Assembly: GCA_017964005.1 (NCBI GenBank)
Contig: JAGCSR010000043.1
Location: 1-64,000 of the forward strand
Origin: Clostridiales bacterium
GTDB lineage: Bacteria > Bacillota > Clostridia > Saccharofermentanales > Saccharofermentanaceae
Length of the DNA stretch: 64,000 nt
Reading direction: 5' to 3'
The notes under the pieces were generated by a model, which was not told where the DNA came from, ran no database searches, and worked only from the letters and a program-made list of their open reading frames with translations. Position 1 is the first letter of the stretch. Every line of letters begins with the position of its first letter. A program made the position numbers and the translations under genes. Shown one piece after another: positions 16,599 to 24,829 of this stretch.

Positions 16599-16648
16599 AC
16601 TCACTGAAATGCTCACTCAGAATGAATTGCAGTGAGTGATCGAGTGAC
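16599..16648. repeat. Solo CTCAC double-box hairpin, element B
   Basis: 5' boxes CTCACT at 16600 and 16612 (12 bp apart) face AGTGAG at 16631 and AGTGA at 16643 (12 bp apart). Two short stems of 5-6 bp are separated by a 6-nt internal loop. The layout equals arrays A and C, but no nuclease-like gene is adjacent and no T run follows. Confidence 0.7.
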
Positions 16649-16670
16649 TAACCGTCCCCATACAACCGAT

Positions 16671-16700
16671 ATGACACCATCACCCCGCATTTGTTATAAT
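16671..16700 (+). promoter_or_regulatory. Promoter for the XRE membrane regulator operon
   Basis: ATGACA (16671-16676), an 18-bp spacer and perfect TATAAT (16695-16700), placing the start of transcription near 16708. Confidence 0.65.
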
Positions 16701-16836
16701 ATCAGCGGCCGCAGGACGCTCTCCGGCCGACCGGACACACCATGTCCGGCCCGAGATCACGGAATATCTCGCTTTGTGTCGTGGTCTGATCCGGGATGAC
16801 CCGATAGAATGTCAGCACGAAAGGAGGAAACTCAAA

Positions 16837-17955
16837 TTGGATCAGATCAAAACAGGCCGATTTCTGAAAGAACTGCGTAATGAGAAGGGTATGACGCAGG
16901 AGATGCTCGCAAAGCATTTTAATGTGAGTTCGCGCACGGTATCCCGCTGGGAGACCGGCACAAACCTGCCCGACATATCGCTGCTGACAGAGATCGCAGA
17001 CTTTTACGATGTTGACGTAAGAGAGATCATCGACGGAGAAAGGAAAAGCGAGATGATGGATAAAGAGATCAGAGAAGTCGCCGACAAGATGGCGGACTAT
17101 TCGAACAACGAGAAGAACAAGCTTCTTAGGGTGGTGCAGGTCGCAAGCATCGCGGGTATCGCGATCACGGTCATTGCACTGGTGCTGCAGCTTATCGCAT
17201 ACGAGCCTGACTTAAGGCGCGCGGTCGCGATCTTGGCAACCTTCATAGCATTTATAGTAATGGGTATCATTACTTTATATGTAACGGGGCTCCTTCAGAA
17301 GATCACCCGACACAGGAAGCTGGTCAAGGGCATAAAGATCACAACCATTGTGGTTATGGCGGTCGTGACCCACGTCGTACTGGTAAGCATGTTCGTTGTG
17401 TGTTTGGCGGGTGCAAGTTTTCTTTCGGCACAAAAGTATGTGATCACCGATACAGCCGAATACAAAAAGTACATCCATAACGGCCTGACTCCGGCATCGG
17501 AATTGGGAATGGGAGAAGACCCGATCTTCGACGTGCTCCCCGAGAAGATCGACGACGTTAAGGCGGATGAGTTCCAGATCTTCTACTATAACCCCTGGGA
17601 CCCCCAGTACATGATCTACATGACACTGGACTATGGCGATAAGTACGATGAGGAGATCGCAAGGCTCAAGGGCATCGGCATAGAGAACTATAAGGATATC
17701 TACAGTGTAACGGACGAGCCGGAAGGCTACGATCTGGTGGCGATGGATTCCGACGTCTACTACGGATTCGTCTATGCCATGGTTCCCGAAAATGCGGACA
17801 GCAACACCAAGATCACCTATGTTGCTATCGTATTCTGCAACTACGCTCCGGACGTTGACGTGCATGAATACATTCCGGATAAGTACCTGCTCAAGGGTCT
17901 GGACGTATCGGACAACAGCCCTTACCGGACGAGCATGATGAAGGAGAACAATTAA
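16837..17955 (+). CDS. XRE-family regulator fused to a membrane and extracytoplasmic domain
   Basis: The start is taken as TTG at 16837 because AAGGAGG (16821-16827) lies 9 nt before it; an in-frame ATG at 16774 lies too near the predicted transcript start and has no ribosome site. The 372-residue product begins with a Cro/CI helix-turn-helix (MTQEMLAKHFNVSSRTVSRW), then a linker, and three hydrophobic helices at roughly residues 100-205. A soluble domain of about 160 residues follows. This class of membrane-tethered XRE protein is common in Clostridia and may sense an envelope signal. It lies 1 nt from the GNAT gene, so the two form an operon. Ligand and targets are unknown. Confidence 0.8.
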   Translation: MDQIKTGRFLKELRNEKGMTQEMLAKHFNVSSRTVSRWETGTNLPDISLLTEIADFYDVDVREIIDGERKSEMMDKEIREVADKMADYSNNEKNKLLRVVQVASIAGIAITVIALVLQLIAYEPDLRRAVAILATFIAFIVMGIITLYVTGLLQKITRHRKLVKGIKITTIVVMAVVTHVVLVSMFVVCLAGASFLSAQKYVITDTAEYKKYIHNGLTPASELGMGEDPIFDVLPEKIDDVKADEFQIFYYNPWDPQYMIYMTLDYGDKYDEEIARLKGIGIENYKDIYSVTDEPEGYDLVAMDSDVYYGFVYAMVPENADSNTKITYVAIVFCNYAPDVDVHEYIPDKYLLKGLDVSDNSPYRTSMMKENN

Positions 17956-17956
17956 T

Positions 17957-18424
17957 ATGGTCAGGCCGGCACGAACAACTGACATCCCTAAGATATTGGA
18001 GCTCCTCGTCCAGGTGGACATGGTGCACCACAAGGGGCGCCCGGACTTATTCCGCGGCCCCGCTACCAAATACAATGCCGAAGAACTGCAGGCGATCTTG
18101 GGTAATCCCAAGACGCCTGTCTTCGTCTTCGAAGATGAGTCCGGAGTGGTTTTAGGACACGCTTTTTGCATGGAGAAGCAAGTCATAGGCGACTCTGTCT
18201 TAACTGATGTAAAGACTCTCTACATAGACGATATCTGCGTGGATGAAAAAGCGCGGGGTAAGGGCGTCGGAACAGCCCTCTATACACATGTCAGGGAATA
18301 CGCTAAGGCTTGCGGCTTCTATAACATCACGCTTAACACCTGGACCTGCAACCCCGGTGCCTGCGCCTTCTATGAGGCGATGGGCTTAAAGCCCCAGAAG
18401 ATCTCTATGGAAGAGATATTGTGA
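17957..18424 (+). CDS. GNAT-family N-acetyltransferase
   Basis: A 155-residue single-domain GNAT. The acetyl-CoA pyrophosphate loop is ARGKGVGTALYTHV near residue 97-110, preceded by the strand YIDDICVDEKA, and the C-terminal motif TCNPGACAFYEAMGLKPQ is typical of RimI-like and small-molecule acetyltransferases. Soluble. It starts 1 nt after the XRE regulator gene stop, so translation is coupled. The acceptor (protein N-terminus, polyamine or antibiotic) cannot be decided. The two-component regulator follows after 43 nt and may have its own promoter. Confidence 0.88.
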   Translation: MVRPARTTDIPKILELLVQVDMVHHKGRPDLFRGPATKYNAEELQAILGNPKTPVFVFEDESGVVLGHAFCMEKQVIGDSVLTDVKTLYIDDICVDEKARGKGVGTALYTHVREYAKACGFYNITLNTWTCNPGACAFYEAMGLKPQKISMEEIL

Positions 18425-18467
18425 TAGAATCTATATAGTTTCTTAGAAGTGCGAAGGATTCAAAAGG

Positions 18468-19151
18468 ATGGCGCATTACAATTGTCTTATTGTTGATGAT
18501 GAAGTCGAACTGACGACCATGACGGCCGAATATTTCGAGATGTTCGGCATCACGTGTTCTGTTGCAAACGACCGCGACTCCTGCCTTGCTTTCATGGCGG
18601 AGAACACCTGCGATGTGGTGCTCCTGGACGTTAACCTCAAGGACCAGTCGGGGTTCGAGCTCTGCAAGAAGATCCGCGAGGATTCCGATGTGCCGATCCT
18701 CTTCATCAGCGCCCGCCAAAGTGACGACGATGTCCTTATCGCCTTGAACATCGGAGGCGACGACTACGTCAAGAAGCCTTATTCCCTGAGCGTTCTTTTG
18801 GCAAAAGTGAAAGTTATACTGAGAAGGACTTCAGGCGACCATGCCGAGACTTCCGCTTCCGATAAACCTTCGGATGATTTCATAGATCCCGCCACCATGT
18901 CCGTCAACATCGACGGCCGCCACATACAGCTCAAGGCCCGGGAATTCGCGCTCATTAAATATCTTTACGAACACAAGAATTCCATCGTATCCAAGAACGA
19001 TATCTTCGAGGCGGTCTGGGGCGATTCCTTCTACAGCGACGGAACCCTCAACGTCCACATAAGAAGGCTCCGAGAGAAGATCGAAGAAGACCCCAACAAC
19101 CCCAAGTACATCAAGACCATCTGGGGCACAGGCTATATCCTGGAGATCTGA
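18468..19151 (+). CDS. OmpR/PhoB-family response regulator
   Basis: A 227-residue regulator. The receiver domain (1-120) has the acidic pocket Asp10/Asp11, phospho-acceptor Asp54 (VVLLDVNLKD) and the lysine of DDYVKKP. The C-terminal winged helix (about 130-227) contains KAREFALIKYLYEHKNSIVSKNDIFEAVW-like family sequence and ends GTGYILEI. It is followed after 1 nt by its histidine kinase and then an ABC exporter, the arrangement of VanRS/BceRS-like envelope-stress or peptide-resistance loci. Putative target boxes are seen before the ABC genes (20377-20409). Confidence 0.94.
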   Translation: MAHYNCLIVDDEVELTTMTAEYFEMFGITCSVANDRDSCLAFMAENTCDVVLLDVNLKDQSGFELCKKIREDSDVPILFISARQSDDDVLIALNIGGDDYVKKPYSLSVLLAKVKVILRRTSGDHAETSASDKPSDDFIDPATMSVNIDGRHIQLKAREFALIKYLYEHKNSIVSKNDIFEAVWGDSFYSDGTLNVHIRRLREKIEEDPNNPKYIKTIWGTGYILEI

Positions 19152-19152
19152 T

Positions 19153-20355
19153 ATGAAGCTCCGGGTCCTGATAATCTGCCTGATCGCCCTCCTGGGAGTT
19201 ACCGCTGCAGTACTCTTCTGGCCTCAGTCCGAACCTGCACGGGACATGGTCTATTATGCGTCCCGGGTTGAAGGGATCGCACGTGGCGGACAGGTTCCCG
19301 AAGGATGCGAAGTTATAAGCATCGACGATCCCTACTATGTTGCGAAAAATAACGAGGCTCTTAAGCGCAATGCAGTCGTGATGGATATCATTGAAGATGG
19401 CGTCATAACCGGCAAAGCGATCTTTTACGACCACGATATAGCAGCTGCAGAATCTGCCCGCAATACGACCGTCCGCAACATCGTGATCCTTGCCGTCATC
19501 GCAGCCGGCGGCGCAGCGCTCATCGCTGCAGTCTATGTAAGGTTCTTAAGGCCCTTCAATAAGCTGGAAAAGTTTGCCGGCGAAGTCGCGAAAGGCAACC
19601 TCGACTTCCCGCTTGAAGCCGGCCGCGGCGATTTCTTCGGGTCCTTCACGGAGAGCTTCGACCTCATGCGCGAAGAACTCCTGGCCGCCCGCGTCCGCGA
19701 AGCCGACGCCCAGAAAGCCAAGCAGGAGATGCTCGCCGAGCTCTCCCACGACATCCGCACCCCGCTTGCCACGATCAACGCCACCTGCGAAGTCCTGGAA
19801 GTCAAGAGCGGCGACGATGACGTCCGCACCAAAGCCGGCGTCATCCGCTCCAAAGTCGGCACCATCGACAGCCTTATCGCCAACCTCATGAGCGCCTCCC
19901 TCGACGAGGCCTCCGAGCTGTCCGTCACCCCCGCCGAGAACTCATCGCTCCTGATCGCCGGCATGTTCGACAACCTCAAAGACGCCGCCGAGCTCAACAT
20001 CACGGACCCCGTCCCCGAGTGCCTCCTGTACTTCGATCCCCTGCGCCTGGAGCAGGTCATCGACAATATAGTCGGCAACTCCATCAAATACGCCGGTACC
20101 CCCATCACGGTCTCCTTCTCGAAAACCTCATCCGGCGTGGTCATCCGAATCTCCGATGAAGGCCCCGGTGTCCCCGAGGACGAGCTGTCCCTTCTGACAC
20201 AGAAGTTCTACCGCGGCGGCGACGCCAAAGGCAAGCCAGGCTCCGGCCTCGGGCTCTTTCTGGCCGACTCCTTCATGAAGAAGATGGAAGGCGACCTCAA
20301 TGTCTATAACGGCAACAAGGGCTTTGTCGCCGAAGTCTTCGTCCGCAAAGTATAA
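19153..20355 (+). CDS. Sensor histidine kinase
   Basis: A 400-residue kinase with an N-terminal membrane helix (residues 5-23), a small external domain of about 85 residues, a second helix (about 111-133), a HAMP linker, and the DHp phospho-acceptor His199 in LSHDIRTPL. The ATPase domain carries the N box (IVGNSIKYA), and the G boxes DEGPGVP and GSGLGL. It pairs with the response regulator 1 nt upstream. The external domain is longer than in intramembrane-sensing BceS kinases, so it may detect a ligand directly. The G+C-rich third position in this gene creates long antisense frames that are not genes. Confidence 0.93.
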   Translation: MKLRVLIICLIALLGVTAAVLFWPQSEPARDMVYYASRVEGIARGGQVPEGCEVISIDDPYYVAKNNEALKRNAVVMDIIEDGVITGKAIFYDHDIAAAESARNTTVRNIVILAVIAAGGAALIAAVYVRFLRPFNKLEKFAGEVAKGNLDFPLEAGRGDFFGSFTESFDLMREELLAARVREADAQKAKQEMLAELSHDIRTPLATINATCEVLEVKSGDDDVRTKAGVIRSKVGTIDSLIANLMSASLDEASELSVTPAENSSLLIAGMFDNLKDAAELNITDPVPECLLYFDPLRLEQVIDNIVGNSIKYAGTPITVSFSKTSSGVVIRISDEGPGVPEDELSLLTQKFYRGGDAKGKPGSGLGLFLADSFMKKMEGDLNVYNGNKGFVAEVFVRKV

Positions 20356-20376
20356 AGCCCCGCCATATGTAAGAAA

Positions 20377-20433
20377 CAGTTAAGAAATCCGTAAACCTCA
20401 GGTTAAGACTTCTAACCGGCACTGTCATAGAAT
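20377..20433 (+). promoter_or_regulatory. Putative response-regulator boxes and promoter of the ABC operon
   Basis: TTAAG repeats at 20380 and 20403, with CGTAAA (20390) between, give direct repeats spaced about 11-12 bp, as OmpR-type regulators bind. TAGAAT (20428-20433) can serve as the -10, with no good -35 behind it, consistent with activation by the upstream regulator (inference). Confidence 0.45.
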
Positions 20434-20477
20434 AAGCTCAAGAACAAGGGATGATCCCGGCAAAGGAGATTAATGCT

Positions 20478-21245
20478 ATGGCAGACACAAGCACAAAGAA
20501 GGCAATACTGGAGGCGGTCGATCTTTGCAAGACCTATTCCAACGAGAGCGTGCAGCAGCATGTAATAAAGAACTTAAATCTCAAGATCTATGAGGGCGAC
20601 TTCACGGTCATCATGGGTAACTCCGGATCCGGCAAGTCAACATTGCTCTATTCGCTCTCCGGAATGGACAGGCCGACGCTGGGTCAGGTCAGATACGGAG
20701 ATGAGGATATCTCACAATACTCCAACGATAAGCTGGCGGTGTTCAGAAGGAACCACTGCGGATTTGTTTTCCAGCAGAATTACCTGAATGACACCATGAG
20801 CGCTCTGGATAACGTAATGGTCAGCGGCCTTCTGGTTACAAAGGACAGGCAGGCGCTGGCGGCAAGAGCAAAGGACCTCCTGACCAAAGTCGACATGACC
20901 GAGCAGGACTGGCGCAAGTTCCCCACACAATTGTCGGGCGGACAGCAGCAGAGGGTCGCCGTAGTAAGGGGCGTCATCAATAAGCCGGAGATACTTTTCG
21001 CGGACGAGCCGACGGGCGCTTTGAATTCACAGAACACGGAGAACGTTCTGGATATCCTGACGGAACTTAACAACGAAGGTCAGTCGATCGTCATGGTAAC
21101 CCATACGATCAAGGCGGCGGAGCGCGGCAACAGAGTGCTGTATCTTGCAGACGGCGTGGTCAAGGACGAGATCGACCTGACCGGGACAGAAGGTGCCGAG
21201 CGCCACAAGAAACTCAAGGACTTCCTGTCGGAGATGGGGTGGTAA
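20478..21245 (+). CDS. ABC transporter ATP-binding protein (MacB/BceA type)
   Basis: A 255-residue ATPase. Walker A is GNSGSGKS, the signature LSGGQQQR, Walker B ILFADEPTGAL and the H-loop VMVTHTIKAA. The VFQQNYLND Q-loop and length match the MacB/LolD/BceA class that pairs with FtsX-like permeases. The ATG at 20478 is preferred because AAAGGAG lies 9 nt upstream; an earlier in-frame ATG at 20451 lacks a site. It powers the permease encoded 1 nt downstream. By context it expels or removes an envelope-active peptide or lipid. Confidence 0.95.
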   Translation: MADTSTKKAILEAVDLCKTYSNESVQQHVIKNLNLKIYEGDFTVIMGNSGSGKSTLLYSLSGMDRPTLGQVRYGDEDISQYSNDKLAVFRRNHCGFVFQQNYLNDTMSALDNVMVSGLLVTKDRQALAARAKDLLTKVDMTEQDWRKFPTQLSGGQQQRVAVVRGVINKPEILFADEPTGALNSQNTENVLDILTELNNEGQSIVMVTHTIKAAERGNRVLYLADGVVKDEIDLTGTEGAERHKKLKDFLSEMGW

Positions 21246-21246
21246 T

Positions 21247-23595
21247 ATGTATCATATTTTCTTTATCGCTAAGAATAACGCCAAAAAGCAGAAGGGCGAC
21301 ATTATAACTCTGGCGGTGCTGGCGCTCCTGGCGGCTTTCATGCTCTACTCGGGTGTGTCGGTGCTGGCGGGCCTCGGAAGTGTCATGGATACTTCGGCCG
21401 ACGTCCACAACACGAGCCATGTATATTACTGGGTGCCGGAAGTTCTGGCAGACCCTCTGGAAGACGAACTTAAGGATACGAAGGAAGTCAGAGAATACGA
21501 CCGCACCCGTACGGATATGGTAAATGCCAGGTATCGGAATAAGGACAAGGGCGACGGCGAATGGTCTTTGTTCCAGTTCTACTTCGGGTCTTTGGACGAA
21601 GAGCGCAAGATCAATAAGCTGGGCGTTGATACGAAGGATCTTACGGATAAGGATATTCTGATCCCCTACTATCTTAAGCCCCAGTACGCGGTAGGCGACA
21701 CCATCGAGTTCAATCTGGACGATGAGGTTTTCGGATTCAATGTTGCAGGGTATGTGGAAGATCCGCTTTTCGCGACGTCCATCAACATATCGATCTATAA
21801 CGTGTACATCAAAGGCGATGTGCTCGACGACATGTGCGACAAGCACCCCGGGCTCTTCGTCAGAGGCGAGTCACTTAAGTTCAGGGGCGACAAGGATGCT
21901 GATATCTATGAGCTCCGCGATTCTCTCTGGAGCAAATACCAGGCTTATACATCCCGCGAGAATATCCAGAACACGAATGTGCTCGAGGTCAACTGGTGGG
22001 ACATGAAGGGTGGCGGAATGTTCATGACCGAGATCGTTATGGCAGTCTTCGCGATCTTCGCGATGCTGATCATGGTCATCGCCCTGATCATCATAAGCTT
22101 CTCCATCCGCAACTTCATCGAGCGCAACATGAAGAACACCGGAATATTGGAGGCCGCAGGGTATAAGACAGGTGAACTTGCAGCGGCCATCGTCATCGAA
22201 AACGCCATCGCTGCTTTGACCGGCGCCCTCCTCGGCGTGGCACTGGCGGCGCTGACAAGAGAAGCATTCGGATCTGTAGTGGCGCTCGTTCAGGGCCTTC
22301 CCTGGAATCAGCCTTACGACTTCGGCGTCGCGGCAGGTGTTGTCCTGGGCATCGTTCTGCTGGTGGTCATTGCCTGCCTCGTATCTTCAAGGCAGTACAT
22401 GAAAGTATCCGTACTCGACTGCTTAAGAGGCGGCATCAGCAACCATAACTTCAAGCGCAACCGGTTCCCGTTCGAAAAGGCTTTCACCCCGGTTCCCGTA
22501 ACCCTCTCGCTCAAGGAACTCTTCGGGGACAAGAGGCGCAACCTGGTGCTCGCGCTGATAATCGCCATCATCGCCATCTCCACCAACCTGGGCTTTGCCA
22601 TGGTGGCATCTTTCGGCGACAACAATGACGGTACCCTCAAGCTCGCGGGCATCGAGAAGCCGGACGTTCAGATCACCGAGTCCCGGGACATCGAAGACGA
22701 CCTCAAGAAGGTCGACAAGATCGACAAGGTGTCTTTGTACTACCAGATGGATCCGACCATGAAGTCCGCCGACAAGGAAGCGACCATCAACTGCGATGTT
22801 TACGACGACTTATCCGTTCTCGAGAACTACATCATGATCGAAGGCCGCATTCCCGAGTCCGACCGGGAGATCTGCCTGACGAAGAAAGCCGCAAAGCAGC
22901 TTGGCGTCGGTGTGGGCGACATCATCTATATCGAATACGGCGACAAGCACGCAGACTTCATGGTGTCGGGACTCGACCAGAAGATCAACCACATGGGCCT
23001 TAAGGGACTTATGACTTACGAGGGCGCGCAGCGCTTCCTGGATATGAAGGATGAAGTGATGTTCTACATCTGGACAAAGGAAGGCGTGACCTTCGACGAG
23101 ATCAAGGCCGAACTCGGCAAGATCACCGACGCTTCCGTCGACGATACCGCGAAGATCATAACCGAGACCACATCCACGGTCTCCAACTCCATGTACATCA
23201 TCTGCTACTCGATCCTGGCGGTAACCTTCATGATCGTCATCTTCGTCGAGATCCTGCTGGTCCGCTCCAAGATCATCCGCGAGTACAGAAACTACGGCAT
23301 CAACAAAGCCATCGGCTTCACCTCCGGGCAGCTCATGATCCAGACCATGATCTCCAACATCCCGGCGATCCTCCTGGGAATCCTTGCAGGATCACTCGTG
23401 GCCCGTCCCGTGTCCAACGTGGTCATGAGCGCGGCGCTGATGTTCTTCGGTATCGAGAAGATCGAATCGGAGATCCCCTTCTACGGCCTGGCCATCACCC
23501 TCGTCGGGATCCTGGCTGTGGCCCTCATCACAGCCTTCTTCTGCTCGCTGTCGATCCGCAAAGTCGAACCTGTTGAATTACTGAATGTCGAATAA
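21247..23595 (+). CDS. FtsX-like ABC permease (two FtsX domains)
   Basis: A 782-residue permease. An N-terminal helix is followed by a large external domain, three helices of the first FtsX unit (about 255-400), a second external domain, and the C-terminal FtsX unit (about 640-782) ending IRKVEPVELLNVE, a common FtsX ending. The start at 21247 is 1 nt after the ATPase gene stop; an upstream in-frame ATG at 21193 lies inside the ATPase gene. Together with the ATPase and the two-component system it forms a peptide-detoxification or lipoprotein-release-like module. The substrate is unknown. Confidence 0.92.
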   Translation: MYHIFFIAKNNAKKQKGDIITLAVLALLAAFMLYSGVSVLAGLGSVMDTSADVHNTSHVYYWVPEVLADPLEDELKDTKEVREYDRTRTDMVNARYRNKDKGDGEWSLFQFYFGSLDEERKINKLGVDTKDLTDKDILIPYYLKPQYAVGDTIEFNLDDEVFGFNVAGYVEDPLFATSINISIYNVYIKGDVLDDMCDKHPGLFVRGESLKFRGDKDADIYELRDSLWSKYQAYTSRENIQNTNVLEVNWWDMKGGGMFMTEIVMAVFAIFAMLIMVIALIIISFSIRNFIERNMKNTGILEAAGYKTGELAAAIVIENAIAALTGALLGVALAALTREAFGSVVALVQGLPWNQPYDFGVAAGVVLGIVLLVVIACLVSSRQYMKVSVLDCLRGGISNHNFKRNRFPFEKAFTPVPVTLSLKELFGDKRRNLVLALIIAIIAISTNLGFAMVASFGDNNDGTLKLAGIEKPDVQITESRDIEDDLKKVDKIDKVSLYYQMDPTMKSADKEATINCDVYDDLSVLENYIMIEGRIPESDREICLTKKAAKQLGVGVGDIIYIEYGDKHADFMVSGLDQKINHMGLKGLMTYEGAQRFLDMKDEVMFYIWTKEGVTFDEIKAELGKITDASVDDTAKIITETTSTVSNSMYIICYSILAVTFMIVIFVEILLVRSKIIREYRNYGINKAIGFTSGQLMIQTMISNIPAILLGILAGSLVARPVSNVVMSAALMFFGIEKIESEIPFYGLAITLVGILAVALITAFFCSLSIRKVEPVELLNVE

Positions 23596-23612
23596 TACGG
23601 AATAAGGGATAG

Positions 23613-23650
23613 AAAGGCCGCACCTCTCAATCGGGGTGCGGTCTTTATTT
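23613..23650 (+). terminator. Terminator of the ABC operon
   Basis: A stem of about 14 pairs (AAAGGCCGCACC with GGTGCGGTCTTT, loop TCAATC) lies 18 nt after the permease stop and ends in a TTT-ATTT run. Confidence 0.85.
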
Positions 23651-23661
23651 GCGGCAAAAAG

Positions 23662-23725
23662 TGGAGGGCGCGACGGGGGGAAATATGTCGCGCCCTCCAG
23701 TTTATTTGGGGAAAGAAATCCGTCT
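23662..23725. repeat. G-rich-loop hairpin repeat, copy R1
   Basis: A perfect 13-bp stem, TGGAGGGCGCGAC (23662-23674) with GTCGCGCCCTCCA (23687-23699), whose loop opens with GGGGGG. It is followed at 23701 by the conserved box TTTATTTGGGGAAAGA and CCGTCT. Copies R2 and R3 share this layout. Confidence 0.85.
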
Positions 23726-23768
23726 ATGTTATTCGATAGTTCCTATCCGTTATTCTTTTTGGAGGTAT

Positions 23769-23827
23769 GGGGGCACGGCTGGGGGGGATGCCGTGCCCCC
23801 GTTTTATTTGGGGAAAGATATCTGTCT
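23769..23827. repeat. G-rich-loop hairpin repeat, copy R2
   Basis: An 11-bp stem GGGGGCACGGC (23769-23779) with GCCGTGCCCCC (23790-23800), loop containing GGGGGGG. The box TTTATTTGGGGAAAGATA starts at 23803 and runs into TCTGTCT. Confidence 0.85.
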
Positions 23828-23914
23828 GTTTTATATCGCCTTACCGTTTCTTCTCACTTCGGGAAGCTTCTGCTTTACCCTTCGTGCCTTCAGATTATCA
23901 CTGCCTTTTTATTA

Positions 23915-23984
23915 ATTCGATATTCAATATGTTCGGATTTTGTAGTTAAAACTACACTTTGCGGGCAGTGTGTCGCTTTTCGCG
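23915..23984. repeat. Second dispersed repeat family, copy 1
   Basis: TATTCAAT (23921) and GTGTCGCTTTT (23970) are 49 bp apart, exactly as in copy 2 (24444 and 24493). Between them is a hairpin GTAGTT with AACTAC. The flank contains the palindrome TTTTCGCGAAAA (23977-23988). Confidence 0.55.
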
Positions 23985-24012
23985 AAAAAATATGTGTTGC
24001 ATTCCCCGGTTA

Positions 24013-24080
24013 GGAGGGCGCGGCGGGGGGAAAAGAATGCCGCGCCCCCCACAGGTTTATTTGGGGAAAGATACCTGTCA
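24013..24080. repeat. G-rich-loop hairpin repeat, copy R3
   Basis: GGAGGGCGCGGC (24013-24024) pairs with GCCGCGCCCCCC (24039-24050) with one mismatch, loop opening with GGGGGG. The box TTTATTTGGGGAAAGATA (24056-24073) sits inside a second hairpin ACAGGT/ACCTGT (24051-24056/24073-24078). The end overlaps the stop codon of the peptide gene on the opposite strand. Confidence 0.85.
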
Positions 24081-24350
24081 GTGAATTGTAACAGCAGCGC
24101 CCTCCGGGTTCATCGCCGGCGCAAAGCCTCTCTGCTGCTCTATATAGATGATCGCCTCATCGCGTGTCCCGAACTCCGCGAGGATGCTGTTCGCCGGATT
24201 GGCTAAAGATTCGTCCTTGAGCTCTTCGGTTGTCTTGGCTCTCAATACCCTGTAGATCTGGGTCCCGTTGACCGCTGCCGATCCGATCGCGTATCCGCCT
24301 GCCACCTCTTCGAGCTCTTCAAGATCAAGTGTGTTGTCAAGTTCATTCAT
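24078..24350 (-). CDS. Small double-glycine-leader peptide or protein (orphan RiPP-like)
   Basis: A 90-residue product starting MNELDNTLDLEELEEVAGG, then YAIG. The short acidic leader ending in VAGG (Gly18-Gly19) is a classic double-glycine export signal. The start at 24350 is set by AAGGAGG 8 nt upstream on this strand; a longer frame to 24410 has no such site. The remaining 71 residues lack cysteine and are mostly helical (TTEELKDESLANPANSILAEF), unlike a lanthipeptide core. No transporter or modifying enzyme is adjacent. It lies within a repeat-rich island and its stop overlaps repeat R3. It may be exported in trans by a C39 transporter elsewhere (inference). Confidence 0.68.
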   Translation of the reverse strand: MNELDNTLDLEELEEVAGGYAIGSAAVNGTQIYRVLRAKTTEELKDESLANPANSILAEFGTRDEAIIYIEQQRGFAPAMNPEGAAVTIH

Positions 24351-24438
24351 ACTTTCTGTCCTCCTTATCCTCACGTTTTTGCCCCGGGGGACCTGCTCCC
24401 CCTGATACAACCATAGCGTATCATCACCCCCGCATCCC

Positions 24439-24508
24439 TTCCATATTCAATGTCCTGCGTTTGTGTAGCAAAAGCGACACTTCCAGCGCCCCGTGTCGCT
24501 TTTGCCCG
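24439..24508. repeat. Second dispersed repeat family, copy 2
   Basis: Shares TATTCAAT and GTGTCGCTTTT with copy 1 at the same 49-bp spacing. Here the interior forms a perfect 13-bp stem, GCAAAAGCGACAC (24468-24480) with GTGTCGCTTTTGC (24493-24505), with no T run. The surrounding 24351-24600 holds no recognisable gene. Confidence 0.55.
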
Positions 24509-24604
24509 CAGCCGCAGCCGCAAAGTCAGGCTTTTCGCTCCGGATCCGGCTGATATTCTTAGCGCTCATCTCCCTCAAAAGCGAGTAGGCGCTCTTTACG
24601 ACCG

Positions 24605-24808
24605 TTACTCACAAAAACACTCACAAACACGCCCCTTTATTTGTGAGTAAAATTGTGAGTAAGTGCTCTATACGGCATCAACTCACAAAAGTGCTCACAA
24701 AAACGACCCCATTTTTGTGAGTAAAATTGTGAGTAAGCTCTCTATACGGCCCCAACTCACAAAAATACTCACAAAAATACCCCCATATTTGTGAGTAAAA
24801 TTGTGAGT
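24605..24808. repeat. Three tandem CTCAC hairpins, array C, period 74 bp
   Basis: Units start at CTCAC positions 24608, 24682 and 24756, an exact 74-bp period. In each arm the two CTCAC boxes are 12 bp apart, mirrored by GTGAG pairs 12 bp apart (for example 24643 and 24655). Unit 1 pairs TTACTCACAA (24605-24614) with TTGTGAGTAA (24653-24662), and ACTCACAAA (24619-24627) with TTTGTGAGT (24640-24648), with a 4-nt internal loop. The linkers share TCTATACGGC. The array begins 21 nt past the stop of the minus-strand nuclease-like gene. There is no T run. Confidence 0.92.
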
Positions 24809-24829
24809 GAACATTCAGTCTATAACCGG

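Noticed and set aside
23636..24206. Several overlapping frames between the ABC operon and the peptide gene
   Set aside because: They consist of repeat sequence translated, with no ribosome sites or family signal.
24605..24808. Reading the hairpins as tandem terminators
   Set aside because: No T run follows the stems on either strand, and three terminators in a row with a fixed 74-bp period and internal box geometry are not expected.
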